Assembly: GCA_018136815.1 (NCBI GenBank)
Contig: CM030934.1
Span: 5,281,587-5,345,586, forward strand
Source: Isochrysis galbana
Taxonomy: Eukaryota > Haptophyta > Isochrysidales > Isochrysidaceae
Length of the DNA stretch: 64,000 bases
Direction: 5' to 3'
Both the position numbers and the translations under genes were made by a program. The notes under the pieces were generated by a model. The model made no database searches, had not been told where the DNA came from, and saw only the letters and a program-made list of their open reading frames with translations. Positions 1-14,000 of this stretch are shown in pieces (positions within the stretch are counted from its first letter, which is position 1; every line of letters begins with the position of its first letter).

Positions 1-3000
1 TCTAGTGAGCTGTGCAACGGTGGGGCTGGCTCCAGTAACCCCGACACATCTGGACGGCATCTGACAGTGGTCGTGTCGAATCAAAAGGCGGGCATGACGT
101 CTGCGCGGTGCAGCAGGCCCTTGCGCTGCGGACGATGGAACTTCGTCGTGGTGGATCTCGTCGCACCTACACGCCGGTCGCTGTGGCCATTCCAATCAGC
201 GCAACTTGCGGCACCCACCCCCTTGCTCACGCCAGAGGCATACGCCAAGTCGTTGATGTCCATATATGCCGCATCACCGCAAAGTGCCTGTCTTCATCAT
301 GAGGACATCGCTGTTGCTCGCTCCACTATTGTGGCGGAAGTTCCAGTCCTAGCTGATGCTGCGCCGTCCATTGCGGACAATCATTCGAAAGGGCTGCTCA
401 CCATTTACTTGAATGCCATCCCGCAACTGCACACGAAGTTTCCCTTTCCGTCGCCCACGAACGAGCTCAAGCGGTGGGCCGTGGGTGCACCCATCATCCA
501 ACGATCGGTGGCCAGTTCCTCAGGCTCGGATTCCGCGCTGCCGACCTCGCATCGGAAAGGCTCGTCGCGCCCGTCTGCCTCTTCTCCATCGCCAACAGCT
601 TCACTGCCTCCCTCACGAACTTCGCCTTTGCGTGCGCAGCTTGGCGAGCTCTTGCTGCTTCCTTGCGCCGCTGGAGGCGCTGCGGTGGCGCGGGCGGGCA
701 CCTGGCTGCGCTGGACGCCCGGGGCGACGCTTGAGGAGGCTGCTCGCGAAAGCGGCCTCTGCCCCTCGCTCGTGCTCAGCCCGGACGGGCTCTACATGCA
801 CGGTGCACGCGTCAACCTGCCATCGTTTATGGGCGTCGATGACAGCCGCCGTGGTGAACGCAGCGCAGGCTACAGAGCCACAGCCGACGACGAGGCCAAG
901 GTTGATCTCAGTGTCAGCGACTTTGGCAACCGCCCGGGCAACAGCGGAAGGGTGAGCAGGCGAGCTCCAACTCTGCTCTTGGGTACTTACCTCGACCCTA
1001 TCGACGCTCTCGCTTGCATGGGCGGAGTAAGGATCATTCTCGGCCTCGCTTCAGTCTGCTTGACGGCCGGTACGGATGCGGCACACGTGCCCATCCACCC
1101 GTCAATCGATCATGTTGCTCATCTGAACGCACTGGAGCGCTCTCAGTCGCAATGCACCGGCGAGGCCACACTTGAGCATTGCGTGGAGATGCTCCGCGCA
1201 TGCGTCCGAAAACGCGAGGCGATGGCTCGTCAATGCATGTCGAGCCGCGCCTTTCTAGTGCTTGCTCTAATCATGACGAGGCTATCGCCGCCGTACCTTT
1301 CTCTCGGTGTGTTGCGGCAGCTAGAAGGGCTCTACCATGACTTGGCAGAGTTGGAACAAGGCGCTACCGCTGCAGCCGTCGTCGCTACAATGCAAGCCGG
1401 AGGACAGGACTTTGCTGTCCCCAATCATCAGAATGCCGCGGTAGTAGCACGTGGCGTGTCTACTGTCATTAGATCGGGCAGTGGCTATGGTGGGAGGCCA
1501 GCTGATGCAGAGCCGCCCTGTGGTAAGGCGAGAATTGGTTTGGGTGGAGCACCCCAAGCGAACCATTGTGCTCGTCGTGCTGACATTGCGTCGACTTTAT
1601 TCATTGGCGACCTTGATGCCGAGGCAGACGCCCTTTCCGCAGCACCAACCCTAGTGTATTCGACTTTACGTAGGCAAATTTTCAATCTGGTGATCGCGGA
1701 CTTCCGAATCTGGCAGCGGTCGAGTGACGTGACCTTACAGCAAGAGGCTGCGCGCTGCTTAGGGCGGTGCGCAGCTCTAGGTGGCCATGGATGCACGGCT
1801 GGCCCCAACAGGACGCCCGACCCATCGACAACACGGCTTTCCGCTCGAGGCTCGAACGCAGTGTTACGTGCCGAGGCAGTTCTCGAAGTCGAGCACGTTC
1901 TCCTTACATTGAGCTGCCTTTATCCTTACGTGGATGGTATTCATGCATCACACATCGTGAGGCAGCGAGACAGCAGTGGCAACCCAAGTTGCACTTCCTC
2001 TAGCTCCGTCTCGCAGCCACTTTGCACGCACACTAGCGCCAGCCATGGAAGATCGCCTCCCTCTAAGCTGCCAATGTGCATGCAGGCGGCTGTTGTCGCC
2101 ACACGACGCGAGCTGTTGCATATTTGCAATCAACTGTCGCCGACCGCGGCAGAAGTTGGCTTGTTGCTGGATCATGTTGAGACTCGGCAACATCCTCAGG
2201 AAAAGGCTGAATTGCTTCTCTTGCTTGCCAAATGGATCTCATTCTCATCGGGCCATACAACCGAGGTTGAGCGTATCGCCCTCGAGCCTTACGGTCAGGA
2301 TTGGTGTGGTAGAGACAAGAAAGATTCAACCCAGACAGGCTCTTGGAATCACGATCCTCGATCCAACCCTTTTGTCGGCTCCCACATAGCGCCATCTTTG
2401 ACATCGAGCGGCCTACCTCTTCTTGACTCGAAGCAAGCCGCGGCGCGTTCAACTTTGTGTTTGGAAATCTTGGCTTCGCGAGGGCGCCCCGACTTTGCCA
2501 TCCGCCATATGGCCACGCCCCACGAATCACTCCGTGTTGCCGCGCTGCAGCTCATGCTCGAGGTGGTGGTGGCCATTGGAAAGACGTCGATGGGTGGCTC
2601 CAAAAGCAGCCTGGACGTCATCTGCGAACAGCTAGACGCGCAGGTTGGAGCGATCGAGCGGGCCGTGGGAAAATACGAACTCACTCCTTGTGTGTGGAGG
2701 GCGATGCTGCGCTTGGCCTCTTCGCCAGATTCCTTAGAGGGATGTGCCGATACCGCGGATATACACACGTACTTCTCCCTGGCTGACATGCATCGCGAAC
2801 TGTCCGACCTTCGCAATGATCGCCAATTGCTTGTGCACGACGGCGTCCTACGCATGATGATGGCTCTACTGCGACGTGATGTGGCGAATCTGTCTGCTCT
2901 TGGGGGTGACGGCTCTTACGGCGCAGATGCTCGGGCTAATACGGTCACCACAACGGCGTTTGCACTCGCGACATTGCACGTTTGTCTTAGCTGTGCTCAG

Positions 3001-6000
3001 CATGGCCGCGCGAACGCCGCGACATTGCTCCGTGCCGACATAGGGGCAGAAGCGATTCTGTCGCTTGCGTTGTACGGACAGGGGCTTACCCTCGACCCCA
3101 CATCCATTGAAAGTTCTGATGTGGTGCCTCCACCGGCTCGATTCGGTAGGAGTGGCCAGGGACGCGGGGACTTCATGCACCCCACTACCAACTCGTTTGA
3201 GGTGATCGATTCTGACGCGCAATTCGGTACGTCAAGAGTGCCCCTGGACCGTCAAGACGCCGTGGTTGAGGCATCCTTGCTGCAATGTGGCGGTTTCGGC
3301 GTGCGTCGGATCTGCTTGATTCTACGTACTAGCAAGCCTCGCGAGTATTCAAGCTCGATGGAGTGTGCCATCTCGAATATCCGTCACTTACGGGCACAGT
3401 GCTTGCAGCCATACAAGTGCGTGCCGCAGTTACCCCAAGAGCCGACTCTTGCTGTCCAGATAGACTTGTCCCCTCATCCTCTTGTCCTCGACTTGGCTTT
3501 GAGGACTTTCGCTGCCCTCCACGTTCTCTTGCTTGGAATGCCGAAGATCCCGCAGTGGGCCATCGACGAGGCGGCACTGCCTTCTATCTGTTCGCTCGTA
3601 GACGCCGCAGTGCCAGCTAAGGAGCGTGACTTCTGGCGTGCCGCGGTCTGTCTGCACACACTATCCGTCATCGAGGTGGGTCTCTTGGGGAACCTCGCTG
3701 CACCGCGAGATGCCCCGGTAGCAACTCCTCGTGGCCCGGGGGAGGCCTTCGTCCATTCTAAAAGGAAGCCCAGCGTCACTTCGGAGGAGGGGAGGGAACA
3801 GTCGTGCCAACCTCTTCTCCCTGGGCTTGTCCGATTGTTGGCGCACATTGACGCCATTGTGATTCGTTCTGCTAGTGTGTGGCGAGTCGGTGAGTCGCGA
3901 ACCGACGATTCACTTGTTGAGCATCGATGTAGCTCGAACATCTCCATCGACATAGTCGAGGCCGAGTTCGATGACTTAAGGAGACCGTCGCGCGATGTGG
4001 CACGGGCGAAAGGCGACATGCATGCCTCTCACGCGCTAGGCGCGCAAAGAAGTGTCTTTCCGTCCCGAGCCGCAACCACCAATATACTACTCGATGCCAT
4101 TGTTGGACTCCTTGGGGCCTTGTGGGAGGTGGACGACACGAAGCAGAAGTCCAACTGCGTGAGCAAAACCCCTGTGCCAAGAAACATAAGCTTACCGCCA
4201 AGAAGATCTTCCATTTTGCTCCCACCAGTCGCCTTACAAGATTGTTCCGCCGTGGTGTTGACACAGCTTTGCAGCGACAACTCCGCATTCCATCTCATAG
4301 TACAATTGCTGTTGTTCTCTATCATAAGAAAATGGCAGTCTTCTTCCGCAGAGGATTACGGCGCTCCTAGCCTTAGCGAGGAGCGCGCATGCGACCTCCT
4401 TCTTTGGTTGCTCTTGCCCGTCGGCATCCCGCATGCCACGGCGAAGGTGGTCCTCGCCTTTCTACACGTGGTGGCTGCGCTCATGATCCCGTCTCGCGTC
4501 GCCAGTGACAAGAGTCTTGACGTTAGATGCGTTTGTGGACGGGATCACGATAGCCTACCTGGAATGAATGATGGTGCTGCAGTTGGCCCTGATTCTCTGA
4601 TCGGGATGCCCAACGTATGCATCGTGCGCGCGCTATGGCTGTCCGACCGCCTTCTCATGACACCCGGGGTCACAGATCATATTTGGTACGAACTCTTGCC
4701 CATCGCCGTACTTGGATGTGATGAAGAGCGACAGGCGACTCCCGGGCTTGAGACTGGTGCTGCTTTGCGCGCAAGTATGCATGAAGATGTGTTGGGTGCA
4801 CATTACCCTCCGCATTACCTGTCATCTCAAGTGTTGCCACACTTGCTCGACTCTGACGCAGCTTGCAGGGCACGCATCCTAATGGCAGCGGACCAATCTG
4901 CCGCATTGCTTGAGGTGCTTCACGAAGCTGATGAATCCATCGACCGGATGTGGTACGCAACGACCCGCGCTACGGACCTAACGGCGGCCCTCAAGCAAAC
5001 ATTGCGTCCTTGGACATCTCAAGTTACTTGCAAACATTTTCCGAGCACTGCGCCTATTGTGGCCATACCTGCTGCGAACTCCAGCCCACCTCGCACCAAA
5101 AGTCCGGGGCGTGCGTCCCTTCCGAGTGACGAGACCTTTGCTCAGGCACTTCCTCTCGGATCACAAGCGCCTTCTGTGTGCATGCCTCCATCTCTCATGG
5201 ATGTACAGCTGGAAGTGTCTACTGCCGCTGCTCGCCATTGGCGCAAGTCCTTGCTTGCCATAGCCCATGATGCCTCTCTCGATATCGCGCCAATATTGCA
5301 TGTGGTTTTTGGCTCGGCGGGTCCAGCTCTCGACGGGACACGCGCCGGCGCGATGCTCTCTGCTTTACCTATCCAGTGGAAGCTTGACAAATGGGAAGGG
5401 CCCCAAACCCCTGCGGGGGGGTTTGTTGCGGCATCGCAAAGAGGACAGGGAGAGAGGCACAATGCGTTGCACGCTGGGCGGATGCGCCTCAAAGTGAAGC
5501 GAAATTGGTACCCCAACGACCATCGTGCAGCAAGTATTAAGCCGCCTTCATCTTGCGCTGCTCAGGTGGACGAGAGCAAATCAATGGGTTGCCAAAGAAA
5601 TCCCACCGATGGGGTTGACGCACTTGGAAGGTCCTCTGATTGTTTGGCGCCGACGCTAGCAGATGAGACGAAGTTAGATTCTTCCTCTGCTCATGCGACC
5701 GTTTCAATCAATGCTATAATGAAATCGTGCCGAATCACCCCAAATCTCCCCCTGCCGTTTATTCTAGATGTTGCAGCGGAGGAGGACGAGGAAGGGGAGG
5801 AAGAAGGAGAGGAGCTACCGGCCTCGCATGAGGTCAAGGAGCTATCGGCCTCGCATGAGGTCAAAACTGAAGAAGTGCAAGACACTGTGGCGGGGGCTCC
5901 GACTGAAGTGAGGCGATGGGCGCCATTTGTTGAAGCGCCCGCCGGCACAGATGTTAGGGTTGATGCGCTACTGAAGACAACAACAAGAGACGCATCAACG

Positions 6001-9000
6001 CCCCGGATTGCCAACATAGCTTCAAGCCCACACGGCAACGAGTCAGAGAAGCGTCGATGCGCGTCTGTGACTAATGTTGACAGTTCGGTAAAGACTGTCG
6101 TGGGTGTACCGAGCCTTTGTGCTAACGACAAAAACAACGACAAGCTCCGCGGCCCCAAAATACTCAGTGCGGTTGCGGGTGATCCGTTACTCTCTGTTTC
6201 CTGCAGCTTGGTGCGCGTCTCAAGCTTGCAGAGAGGCCACCTTGAGATATTTCGAGACCGAATCAATTTCATTCCCTCATTGGAAGGCACCCAAGGAGCT
6301 GGAGAGATGCACGCTGACTCCGGGAGCGGCTGTAGGCGAAATTGCCATGGTGCCAATTGGATCCGTGAGGGTGAGCCCTCGCTGTACGAGGCAACTCGTA
6401 CTCGGACGTGGCGCCTTTCTCGGTTACAGGAAATCTTGCAACGGCGATACCTACTCCGTCGAGTTGCCCTAGAGTTCTTCATGACGTGCGGCACCTCCTA
6501 CTTCATTACCTTTGATTCGGGCAGCGTGCGCCGCCGTGTCCATGCCTCGCTAGTATCCTTGAAGCCGCCTGCTTTGTTGCCTAGCTCGACGTTCGCACGC
6601 TGGCCGGGGAGGAACGTGCTCGAGAAGCGATACGCTCAACTAATAGACGACTGGCAGCGTTGGCGAATCTCCAACCTTGACTATTTGCTGCGACTCAATA
6701 CTCTTGCCGGTCGAACATACAACGACCTCACACAGTACCCCGTTCTTCCATGGGTGCTGAGTGACTACTGCTCTGATGACCTCGACCTGAATGACCCAAC
6801 AGTCTACCGCGATCTTGCCAAGCCCATCGGAGCGCTTGAACCTGACCGAGCCTCGAAATTTCGTGAGCGATTTGATTCTTTGAAGGCGGAATACGAGCCA
6901 GCTAGGGCGAATGCGGGCGATGATGGCCCTGGATCGGTGCCTCCCTTTCACTACGGCTCTCACTATTCTTCCGCTGGTATCGTCCTCTACTTTTTACTGC
7001 GCATGGAACCGTTCACCACCGAGGCCATTCGTCTACAAAACGGCAGGTAGCTGCCTTACGCCACGCTCTTCGCACAAAATCAAGCCAATGAATGCGGGTT
7101 GATGTGGCATAAAGAGGGTGGCTAAGTCGGGCTTGCATGAACGGAAAGGGAATCATCCCTCTCATAGTGTATGTTTTGCGTAGGATTCTAGTACTTTGTT
7201 GTGCTGTGGCATCTTGCCTGATGTCGTCGGCACCGCATTGTGAAATGAGCTTTCACGATAGTTGTGGCGTCTGACTTTTCCCGGCCCGCTCATCTCTTAG
7301 GTTCGATGTTGCGGATAGGCTTTTTCGCTCCATCGCCTCAACATGGTCATCGTGCTTAGCTGACACAGCCGATGTTAAGGAACTCATTCCTGAGATGTTC
7401 ACATGCGCTGAGTGCTTCCGTAACGAAAATGCTTTTGATTTGGGTGTCACACAATCGGGTGAGGCGCTCGGGGATGTAGTTCTCCCGCCATGGGCCAACG
7501 GCTCTGCCGACGAGTTCATCCGTCTGAATCGTGCGGCGTTGGAGTCTGACTACGTGTCTGAACGCCTTCACCTCTGGATCGACCTTATCTTCGGATGGCG
7601 GCAGCGCGGTAGGCCTGCTGAAGAAGCGCTCAACGTGTTTTATTATCTAACGTACGAGGGCGCCGTAGATGTTGATGCTCTCGACCCAATGCATCGCGTG
7701 GCCGTAGAAACGCAGATCTCCAACTTTGGCCAAACTCCAGCTCAGTTGCTCACACGCCCACATCCGCGCCGCCGACCTCGTTCTTCTGCAGATGGTCCGC
7801 CCGTACGTATGTTTGCGAGACCGAGCGTGGTCAAAGCTTTTGGTCCCTGGCTCATCGGCAACGTGCGCCGTGGTGGAAGCAGTGAACGTGGCAGGAGTGC
7901 AAGCCCCGAGGGTGAGGTCGATCCTGTGGTGTTCCTGTCCGTTTTGTCCAATCAGGATCGCCTCCTCACAATTCAACGCTCTGGCCGCGCTCTGCTTCAC
8001 CAATGGCAACCCCTAAAGCCGAACAAGAGTTGCCCATTCACGTTTTTGCCATGCACAGTGCCTTTCATGATCCTTCCGCCCATGCTCACCCTTGGCGTTC
8101 ACGACAACGGCGTGGTTTCCAACGATTTGCGCAACATGCAACAAGCCTCACAGCCTTTAAGCCAGTCTCAGTCGCTGCAAAATACTCACGAACATTCTAG
8201 GAGGTTGCCACCACCACTTGGTGTGGCAGGTAACGGATGCTGGTTGTTGTCCGGAGGCCATGCCGATGGTAGCCTTCAATGCACGCTCATTCAAATGGCC
8301 GATATCGTTGTTAGAAGACGTTGCCATTGTTCGCCTATCAGTTGTATCGATGTTGGCTGCGACGGTGCAACATTTGCCACTGGGGCTGAGGACACAACGG
8401 TGGTCTTATGGCATTTGTTCGGCTCCGAAAGGTTTACCGACATCCTAGTGGGTGCGAACACCACTGTAGGAAATGGCAAGAACTGCGGTGGCAGCTACAA
8501 GAGCTGTCCTGCTGGGGCTACGGCGGCCTGCGGCGGCAGTGGAAGTCCGGTGCGCATGGCTTCGCCCATCGCCTTGCGCGTACTATGTGCGCACCGAGGT
8601 AGAATTACGAGTATTTGTGTGTCACTCGAGCTCGGGCTGCTGATCTCAGGCTCCGAGCCAGCTGCAGGCGCCTTCCCTGAGCCGGCTTCAAATGCCTCCG
8701 TCTCGACGGACAATTCGTTACAAGTCACCTCGGTCACTAGCGACGATCACGCGTGTGCAATCTTGTGGAACTTACCCAAGGGCCAATTTGTGCGAAGGCT
8801 TTCCCCGATAAGATCTGCCCCACTTACAATTGCCACATCGAGCGTATCCGAGAGAATTATTGTGTACACTGAAAATGATCGCGGTAGTAAGGATTCGTCT
8901 CACCATGGCGGTCCTGGTGCCTTGCACCTCTTCTCTCTGAATGGCCGCCCACTCAACGTGGTCCGACCGCCGGCTCACGTCAACCGCATTGTGTGCGCCA

Positions 9001-9362
9001 AAGACGAGCAAGTTGCTCTCGTTTTGGAGGGATCTCGTCTTGTCGTTCGCAGAACTTATGACCTCAGCGTCATTTACGCCTACGAGACAAGTTCTCAGCA
9101 ACAAGCGCAGCTCGCGACATCATCTGAGAAACTCTTGCCACACTTCCCTACGGTTGAGCACAAGATGGCCGGGCCGAATGCTGTGGAGATCGCAAATCGG
9201 GTATCGAGGGACCCATCAACTGGCATCGAGATCTTGGGCTTAAGTGCAGATGACCACCACATCTTTGCAGCCATCAGCGATGGCTCGGTTCTCATATTTA
9301 CGAGCCCAATGTTGAACATCCAGGTGCTCGAAAAACTAGCCAGCGAGCTGCTCAACTTGTGA
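1..9362 (+). CDS. BEACH-WD40 protein (neurobeachin/LYST-like), 5' partial
   Basis: BEACH proteins are very large scaffolds for vesicle trafficking, lysosome sizing or autophagy. The frame is open from base 1, so the gene starts outside the window. An intron runs 7047-7300 (donor GTAGCT, acceptor CTCTTAG). The join is in phase 2 and gives the hallmark BEACH stretch QNGRFDVADRLF followed by SDVKEL-like TADVKELIPEMF. Domains: a long alpha-solenoid-like and disordered part (1-6180), an acidic low-complexity stretch near 5780-5870, a PH-like domain (about 6190-6580), BEACH (about 6600-7790; WRISNLDYLLRLN, AGRTYNDLTQYPVLPW, FHYGSHYSS) and WD40 repeats (about 8230-9350). The first usable start codon in the window is not the real start. 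Assignment to a BEACH subfamily is not possible by eye. Identification as BEACH-WD40 is secure. Confidence 0.93.
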
Positions 9363-10170
9363 TGCGTGAGCTTGATGCTGCTGCCCGAAGCTTGCCCATG
9401 TTCCGAAATGGATCTGGGCCGGAACCCGTAGACTCAACCGCAATTTTACAACTAGACGGAAGGACTTCGATTCCACACATTGGCCTTCAATTGTCGCTTC
9501 ATAACCGGTAGCCCCTCTTTTAGTAGAACCCGTACTTGAACTGGACTTCGAGCTCTCGTTTCATATCCGACTCTCCTGCGTCAACCCAACCTCTCTACTT
9601 CTTCCTCTTTCTTCCGTTGCTCACCTTGATTTTGTAGTAGTAGTAGTAGGTTTGGCGGCTTGTGTGTTCAATTTCAGGCCAGCTCTTGCAGCATCAATGG
9701 CGTAGTCGTCGAGATTGATACTCTTCCCGTATTTGTGATCGCAACTTACCATTTGAACATGTGTTGCTGCTAGCCGCTGTTTGGCGCTGGGTGGAAAGCG
9801 CAGTTGCATGTGCCGGCTGTGGAATATTGGATTCAACAAAGCTGCCCGGGAAGAAATTTCCGCGGGGCGTCACCTCCGCCATACATACACCCCCCTTTAA
9901 AGAAGCGATATTTTCTTTTTTCTTATTTTTTCCCAATAATATTGAGCATTACTGCTGCTACTCTCACCAGTCACTAGCCATTCACCAACACGCCAGGCCA
10001 CGACGCATATGACCGCACCAAATCCCAAGGCACAAACGGAAAACTAACCACCTGATTACCTGATTATACCTCCCCCCTCGCAGGCCCCGCATAACGCTCG
10101 GTGCTCGGTGGGTTGAGTTAAATACGCCCCACCGTTTACTTTATAATGACATGAAACTTAGCTCGCCCAG
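9363..10170. other. intergenic region downstream of the BEACH gene
   Basis: No supportable gene. It holds a short (GTA)n microsatellite at 9634-9649 and a few homopolymer runs. The last part (about 10070-10170) leads into the repeat cluster that starts at 10176. Confidence 0.6.
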
Positions 10171-10175
10171 GAGGC

Positions 10176-10456
10176 GGCTTGTCTTCATTTGGTCTCCTTT
10201 CCCTCCAGTTTCTTCCCCTCCCGCGGGGAGTCTCACCCTACCATGAATGAGCCCCCCCGCGAGCACCCCGAAGGAGAGGCCCAGCAGCACCACGTACGCG
10301 ACGAGAACGGCGTCGCCTTGGCCTCGGCATGAGGGATCGTCCCGAGAGGGCCTGGTAGACGCCCACGCCGAGCACGGCGTAGCCCGTCCCCTTGTGCGCG
10401 ACCCGCCACACGGCTCGGCGTGTGGTGCGGGCGCCGGGACCAAATGAAAGCAAACG
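10176..10456 (-). mobile_element. short TIR-bounded repeat carrying a cytochrome b561 gene fragment (copy A)
   Basis: The ends form an imperfect inverted repeat: GGCTTGTCTTCATTTGGTC at 10176-10194 and its near complement GACCAAATGAAAGCAAACG at 10438-10456. Between them, read on the minus strand, lies a piece of a cytochrome b561-type membrane protein (TTRRAVWRVAHKGTGYAVLG, then VYQALSG and a final hydrophobic helix VVLLGLSFGVLAGG). The same fragment recurs at 22911-23130, 40409-40641 and 40642-40924. The reading frame is not kept throughout. This looks like a non-autonomous element that picked up part of a host gene, in the style of Pack-TIR elements. No transposase and no clear target duplication are seen. 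Confidence 0.6.
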
Positions 10457-10476
10457 ACGTGGGGAGGAGGGGTTCG

Positions 10477-10690
10477 TCAAAGCCAAAGCGGTGGGCTGGG
10501 CATGACAAGCCAGGGCGGGCGAGTCAGGCGGGCCTGTGAGGAGAGGAATGGGTCAGCAAGGCAGTGTGCTCCTGGCAAGCCACCAGGCATGCCGGGAGGG
10601 TGGGCGGTTCCTCCCCCACAGCGGGGGAGGAGTGGAGCGGGGGGGGGGGGGCTCGTGCCCCCCATGGGCGAACAAAGTTTAAACTTAGTT
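10477..10690 (-). mobile_element. LINE-family 5' end fragment with terminal hairpin
   Basis: Read on the minus strand, a hairpin (8-nt arms AACTAAGT/ACTTTGTT around TTAA, plus-strand 10671-10690, one mismatch) stands 5 nt before an ATG at 10665. A short Pro/Gly-rich frame of 62 codons follows. It is clearly related to the fragment at 33249-33480: both read MGGTSPP, then GLPGAHC and QARLTRPPW. Only the 5' part of the element is present. The b561-carrying repeat lies immediately downstream of it in element orientation. Confidence 0.6.
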
Positions 10691-10768
10691 GGCGCTTGCG
10701 TGAAAGTAGTGGGTCCGAATATTATACACTTTTTCTAACTTTCGCTAGACTGTCACAAGCATGGCCTA

Positions 10769-10785
10769 CCAGGGTGTAATAATAA
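10769..10785. repeat. target-site duplication, 3' side of LINE
   Basis: CCAGGGTGTAATAATAA here is identical to 15817-15833. The two copies precisely bracket the LINE at 10786-15816 and prove its ends. Confidence 0.9.
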
Positions 10786-11096
10786 TAAAAAAAAAACATC
10801 TGAAGATTCTGGGCTACACACCTACTACTGACTGGGACTGGTCTCCCTTCTCTACTTGCATCGCCCTTACTTCCCTCCCTCCACCTCTTCCCCTGCCCCC
10901 CTTCTTTCCTTTTTCTTCGGTTTCCGGGGTCCGGCCTTGGTGCGCTACCTAAGGCCTGGTTCAGAGTGCGGGGGCCGGGCAGGCCTGTTGCGTCTTCTCT
11001 TTTGGCGTTCGCGTCTGCCTTCGCTCGCGCCTATTGTGACAGTGGCGCCGGGTCGGCTGCGTCTCTGATGTTGACCTCGTTCTACTTTTTGTTGGC

Positions 11097-14000
11097 TTAT
11101 TCGTCTTTGTTTTGTTGCTCCTTGGGTTCCTCGACAGCGTGTGCTATCCTCAGCTTTGTGGCTAGATTTACTAGTTCCTTGCTGGGTTTGAGCCCGCCGT
11201 TGTCGTTCATACTGAAAACGGGCCTCAAGTCGCTTATGTCTATCCGTTTTTTGGGTTGTCTACCCATGCCCGCTTGGGCGGTTCTCGCCGCGTCGGTCTC
11301 GTTTGCGAAGAGTAGAGCTTTACTTAGCGTGGTGTATCGTTCTATTGTTCTTATCAGTATTGATTCTACTGAGAATGCCACTCCGTCGTAGTGTATTCTA
11401 TAAAAATCAGTAATGATATACCTCCATGCTACTAGATACAGAGTGTATATCGCTTTCGGGGCGTCTCCATTCGGGAAAATAAACAGATTGTCGATTATAG
11501 TTTCCTCTCTGTTTCTACCCGCTTTAGGTGAGAATTGTGCAATTTCGTTGATCGCGTCCAGGACACTGGTTATGCCTTGGCACTCGCCTAGGTGCGTCGA
11601 GGCTTCGTCCGCCTCTCCACAGATGCGGCATGTGCTGTCTCTACCGGGAAAACGGTTGTACGTACCCACCCGTCTGTGCGCAATGTGTTTATAGTGTAGG
11701 TGCATATCGCGTGCCGCCATAAGTTGCGTGTCGTCGGCGAATTGGCTTATTTTGAGCTCGGCTCCGTTAACCGTGATTCCCTCTATGTCTTCGTCTTCGT
11801 TGATCGCCCGTGTCAGCGCTTCCGCTGTTAGAAGGAAGGCCAGCGGCGATAGCGGGCACCCTTGAGGGACTCCACTCGCGACGTTGAATGGGAAGCTTCT
11901 GCCTCCGTTGGCCTTTATGTATCGTATGGGTTTTGCCTCGGAGTTGGTTAGGGCCCTCGCGTATTTTCGGAAATCCTCTCCGAATTTGAGTTTTTCAAGG
12001 ACGAGGTGATAGAATTCCCAGTTCACTCTGTCGAAGGCCTTTTCCCAATCTAGCGCTAGAAGTAGCCCAGGCTCCCCCGTTTCTTCGAGGTAAGCGTGCG
12101 TCAGTTGCAGTAGATGCGTGGCTTCGCCGATCAGGCGGTGTGGGACGAAGCCTAATTGGTCCTTCGAAATGATGTTTCCGATCACCTTTTTCAATCTATT
12201 CGTGAGTATCTTAGCTAGTATTTTGTAATCGCTTTGGAGCAGCGTTATAGGTCTATAGTTCCTAGGGTCTCGTGTGTCTCCCTTTTTATACAAGAGTATT
12301 ATGTCCCCCTCTCTCATGGACACGCTCAGATGCCCCTGTTCCAGTGCGTGGTTTAGGACTCTTAAGAAGTCGTGTTTGACTAGTTCTGTGAAGCTTTTGT
12401 AGAATTCTGCCGGAAGCGCGTCCGGTCCCGCACTCTTGCCGCTGCCCATTTGTGCTATGGCGTCCAGCATTTCTTCCATCGTGATTCTCCCCTCTATTGC
12501 CTTTTTGTCCCGCGTGTTTATGGGGTGTGCCTCCAGTACCGCCTCTAGATCGCGGTCTCTCTCGTGTTGTCTCTCTTGATATAGCCACACGTAGTATTTG
12601 CGGAGCTCTTTGCGTATCACTTCGTCGTCGGTGGTTGTGCCTCTCGCGTCGTGGCTTAGGGCGTTCCAGTCGCCTGTGACGTATAGTTCCGGGATTGCGC
12701 TGTTGGATGCCCGTGAATGGAACTTTTGGAAGAACTCCTTCGTCATTCTTTCCTCACACTTGAGGGAGTCGAAGCTCTCTTTGTTCGTGGGCCTGGATGT
12801 TCTCCGAATTGCGTCTATCGTGGCGTTAAGTTCGCGGATTCTATCAATTTTTCTGGCGTCGGGTTCTTCGTCGTCAAGTTTGATTCCCAGTAGTGCGAGC
12901 TCATCGATTGCTTTGGTTATCGCCTGGTGCTCCTTGCCCTGCCGTGTTGCCCATAGGAGATAAGTGGCCACCGCTCGCTTGGCGTTGCCCCAGGCGTCGT
13001 CTATGTCCTCGTCCGGGGTCTCCGGGTTTGTGTGGCTTCTCCATAGGTGCGATACTACCTTACGTATGTCTTCCGAGTCGAAGAGTTCGTTGTTTATGCG
13101 CACGTCGTATGTGCGTCCCGCTTTGTATCCAACGACCTCGAAGGTGCCCACCACTGGAAGGTGGTCTGAGGCACCTTTCCCCGTGAACAGCGCCGGGTGC
13201 GGGCCGATGGTCTCCCAGTTTATGTTGGAGCACGTGATGGGCGTGTAAATTCTATCTATCCTCGTGTGAATGGTCCCCGAGAGTCTAGTGAAGCCTCCTC
13301 TCGCGTTCCCGTTGACCAGGTTGTACGCGTCTATAAGCCCCATCTCGTTTGTCACGGATCTTAGTTTGGGGCCGTGGGCGTTTCCATACCCTTCCTCTCC
13401 TTCTGCTTTCCTTGTGTCTGTTTCTTTGTTCTCTACGCAGTTAAAGTCGCCCCCCACGAGGGTGTCGTGTTCTCTGCCTAATGGGATCGTCCTTAACGTG
13501 TCTATTTGGGTGGATCTTATGCTAGGTATGGCGCTTAGGTAAATGGATATTAATTCTAGTTCTTTAGAGTCTATTACGCATCTAGCACGCAAGCATCTGC
13601 CCTCTATCAGCGTCTCGGACGTGTCCGGTATCAGTTTCACCCTGGGGGAGGAGTCGCGTATCGCGATGCCTACCCCACTCGCCGGGTCTGTGGCGTTAGC
13701 TGGCGCGTGCACCATCTGCCACCCCAAGGCCTTGGCGGTCATGCATGCTCGGAGGTGCCTGCCGTCGGCGTAGGCGTGCAACTCTTGGAGTAGCATGATG
13801 TCTACTCTAGTTTTCCTCGCCTGGGCGAGCACCGAGCCTAAGGCGCCGTGGCCGGCGCCGTTCATGTTGTAGGAGACGATTGTGATCGGTCCCTCACCTG
13901 GATAACCGCAGGTGGAGTCGAAGGTGAGCGCATACATGATGAGCAAGTTAGCACGGCTAAGGTCGCGCGCGTGTTGCACGCACTTGTGAATGTAGCGACA

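Noticed and set aside
5691-6494. Long antisense frame within the BEACH gene
   Set aside because: Mirror of a confirmed coding region with biased codon composition; no domain of its own.
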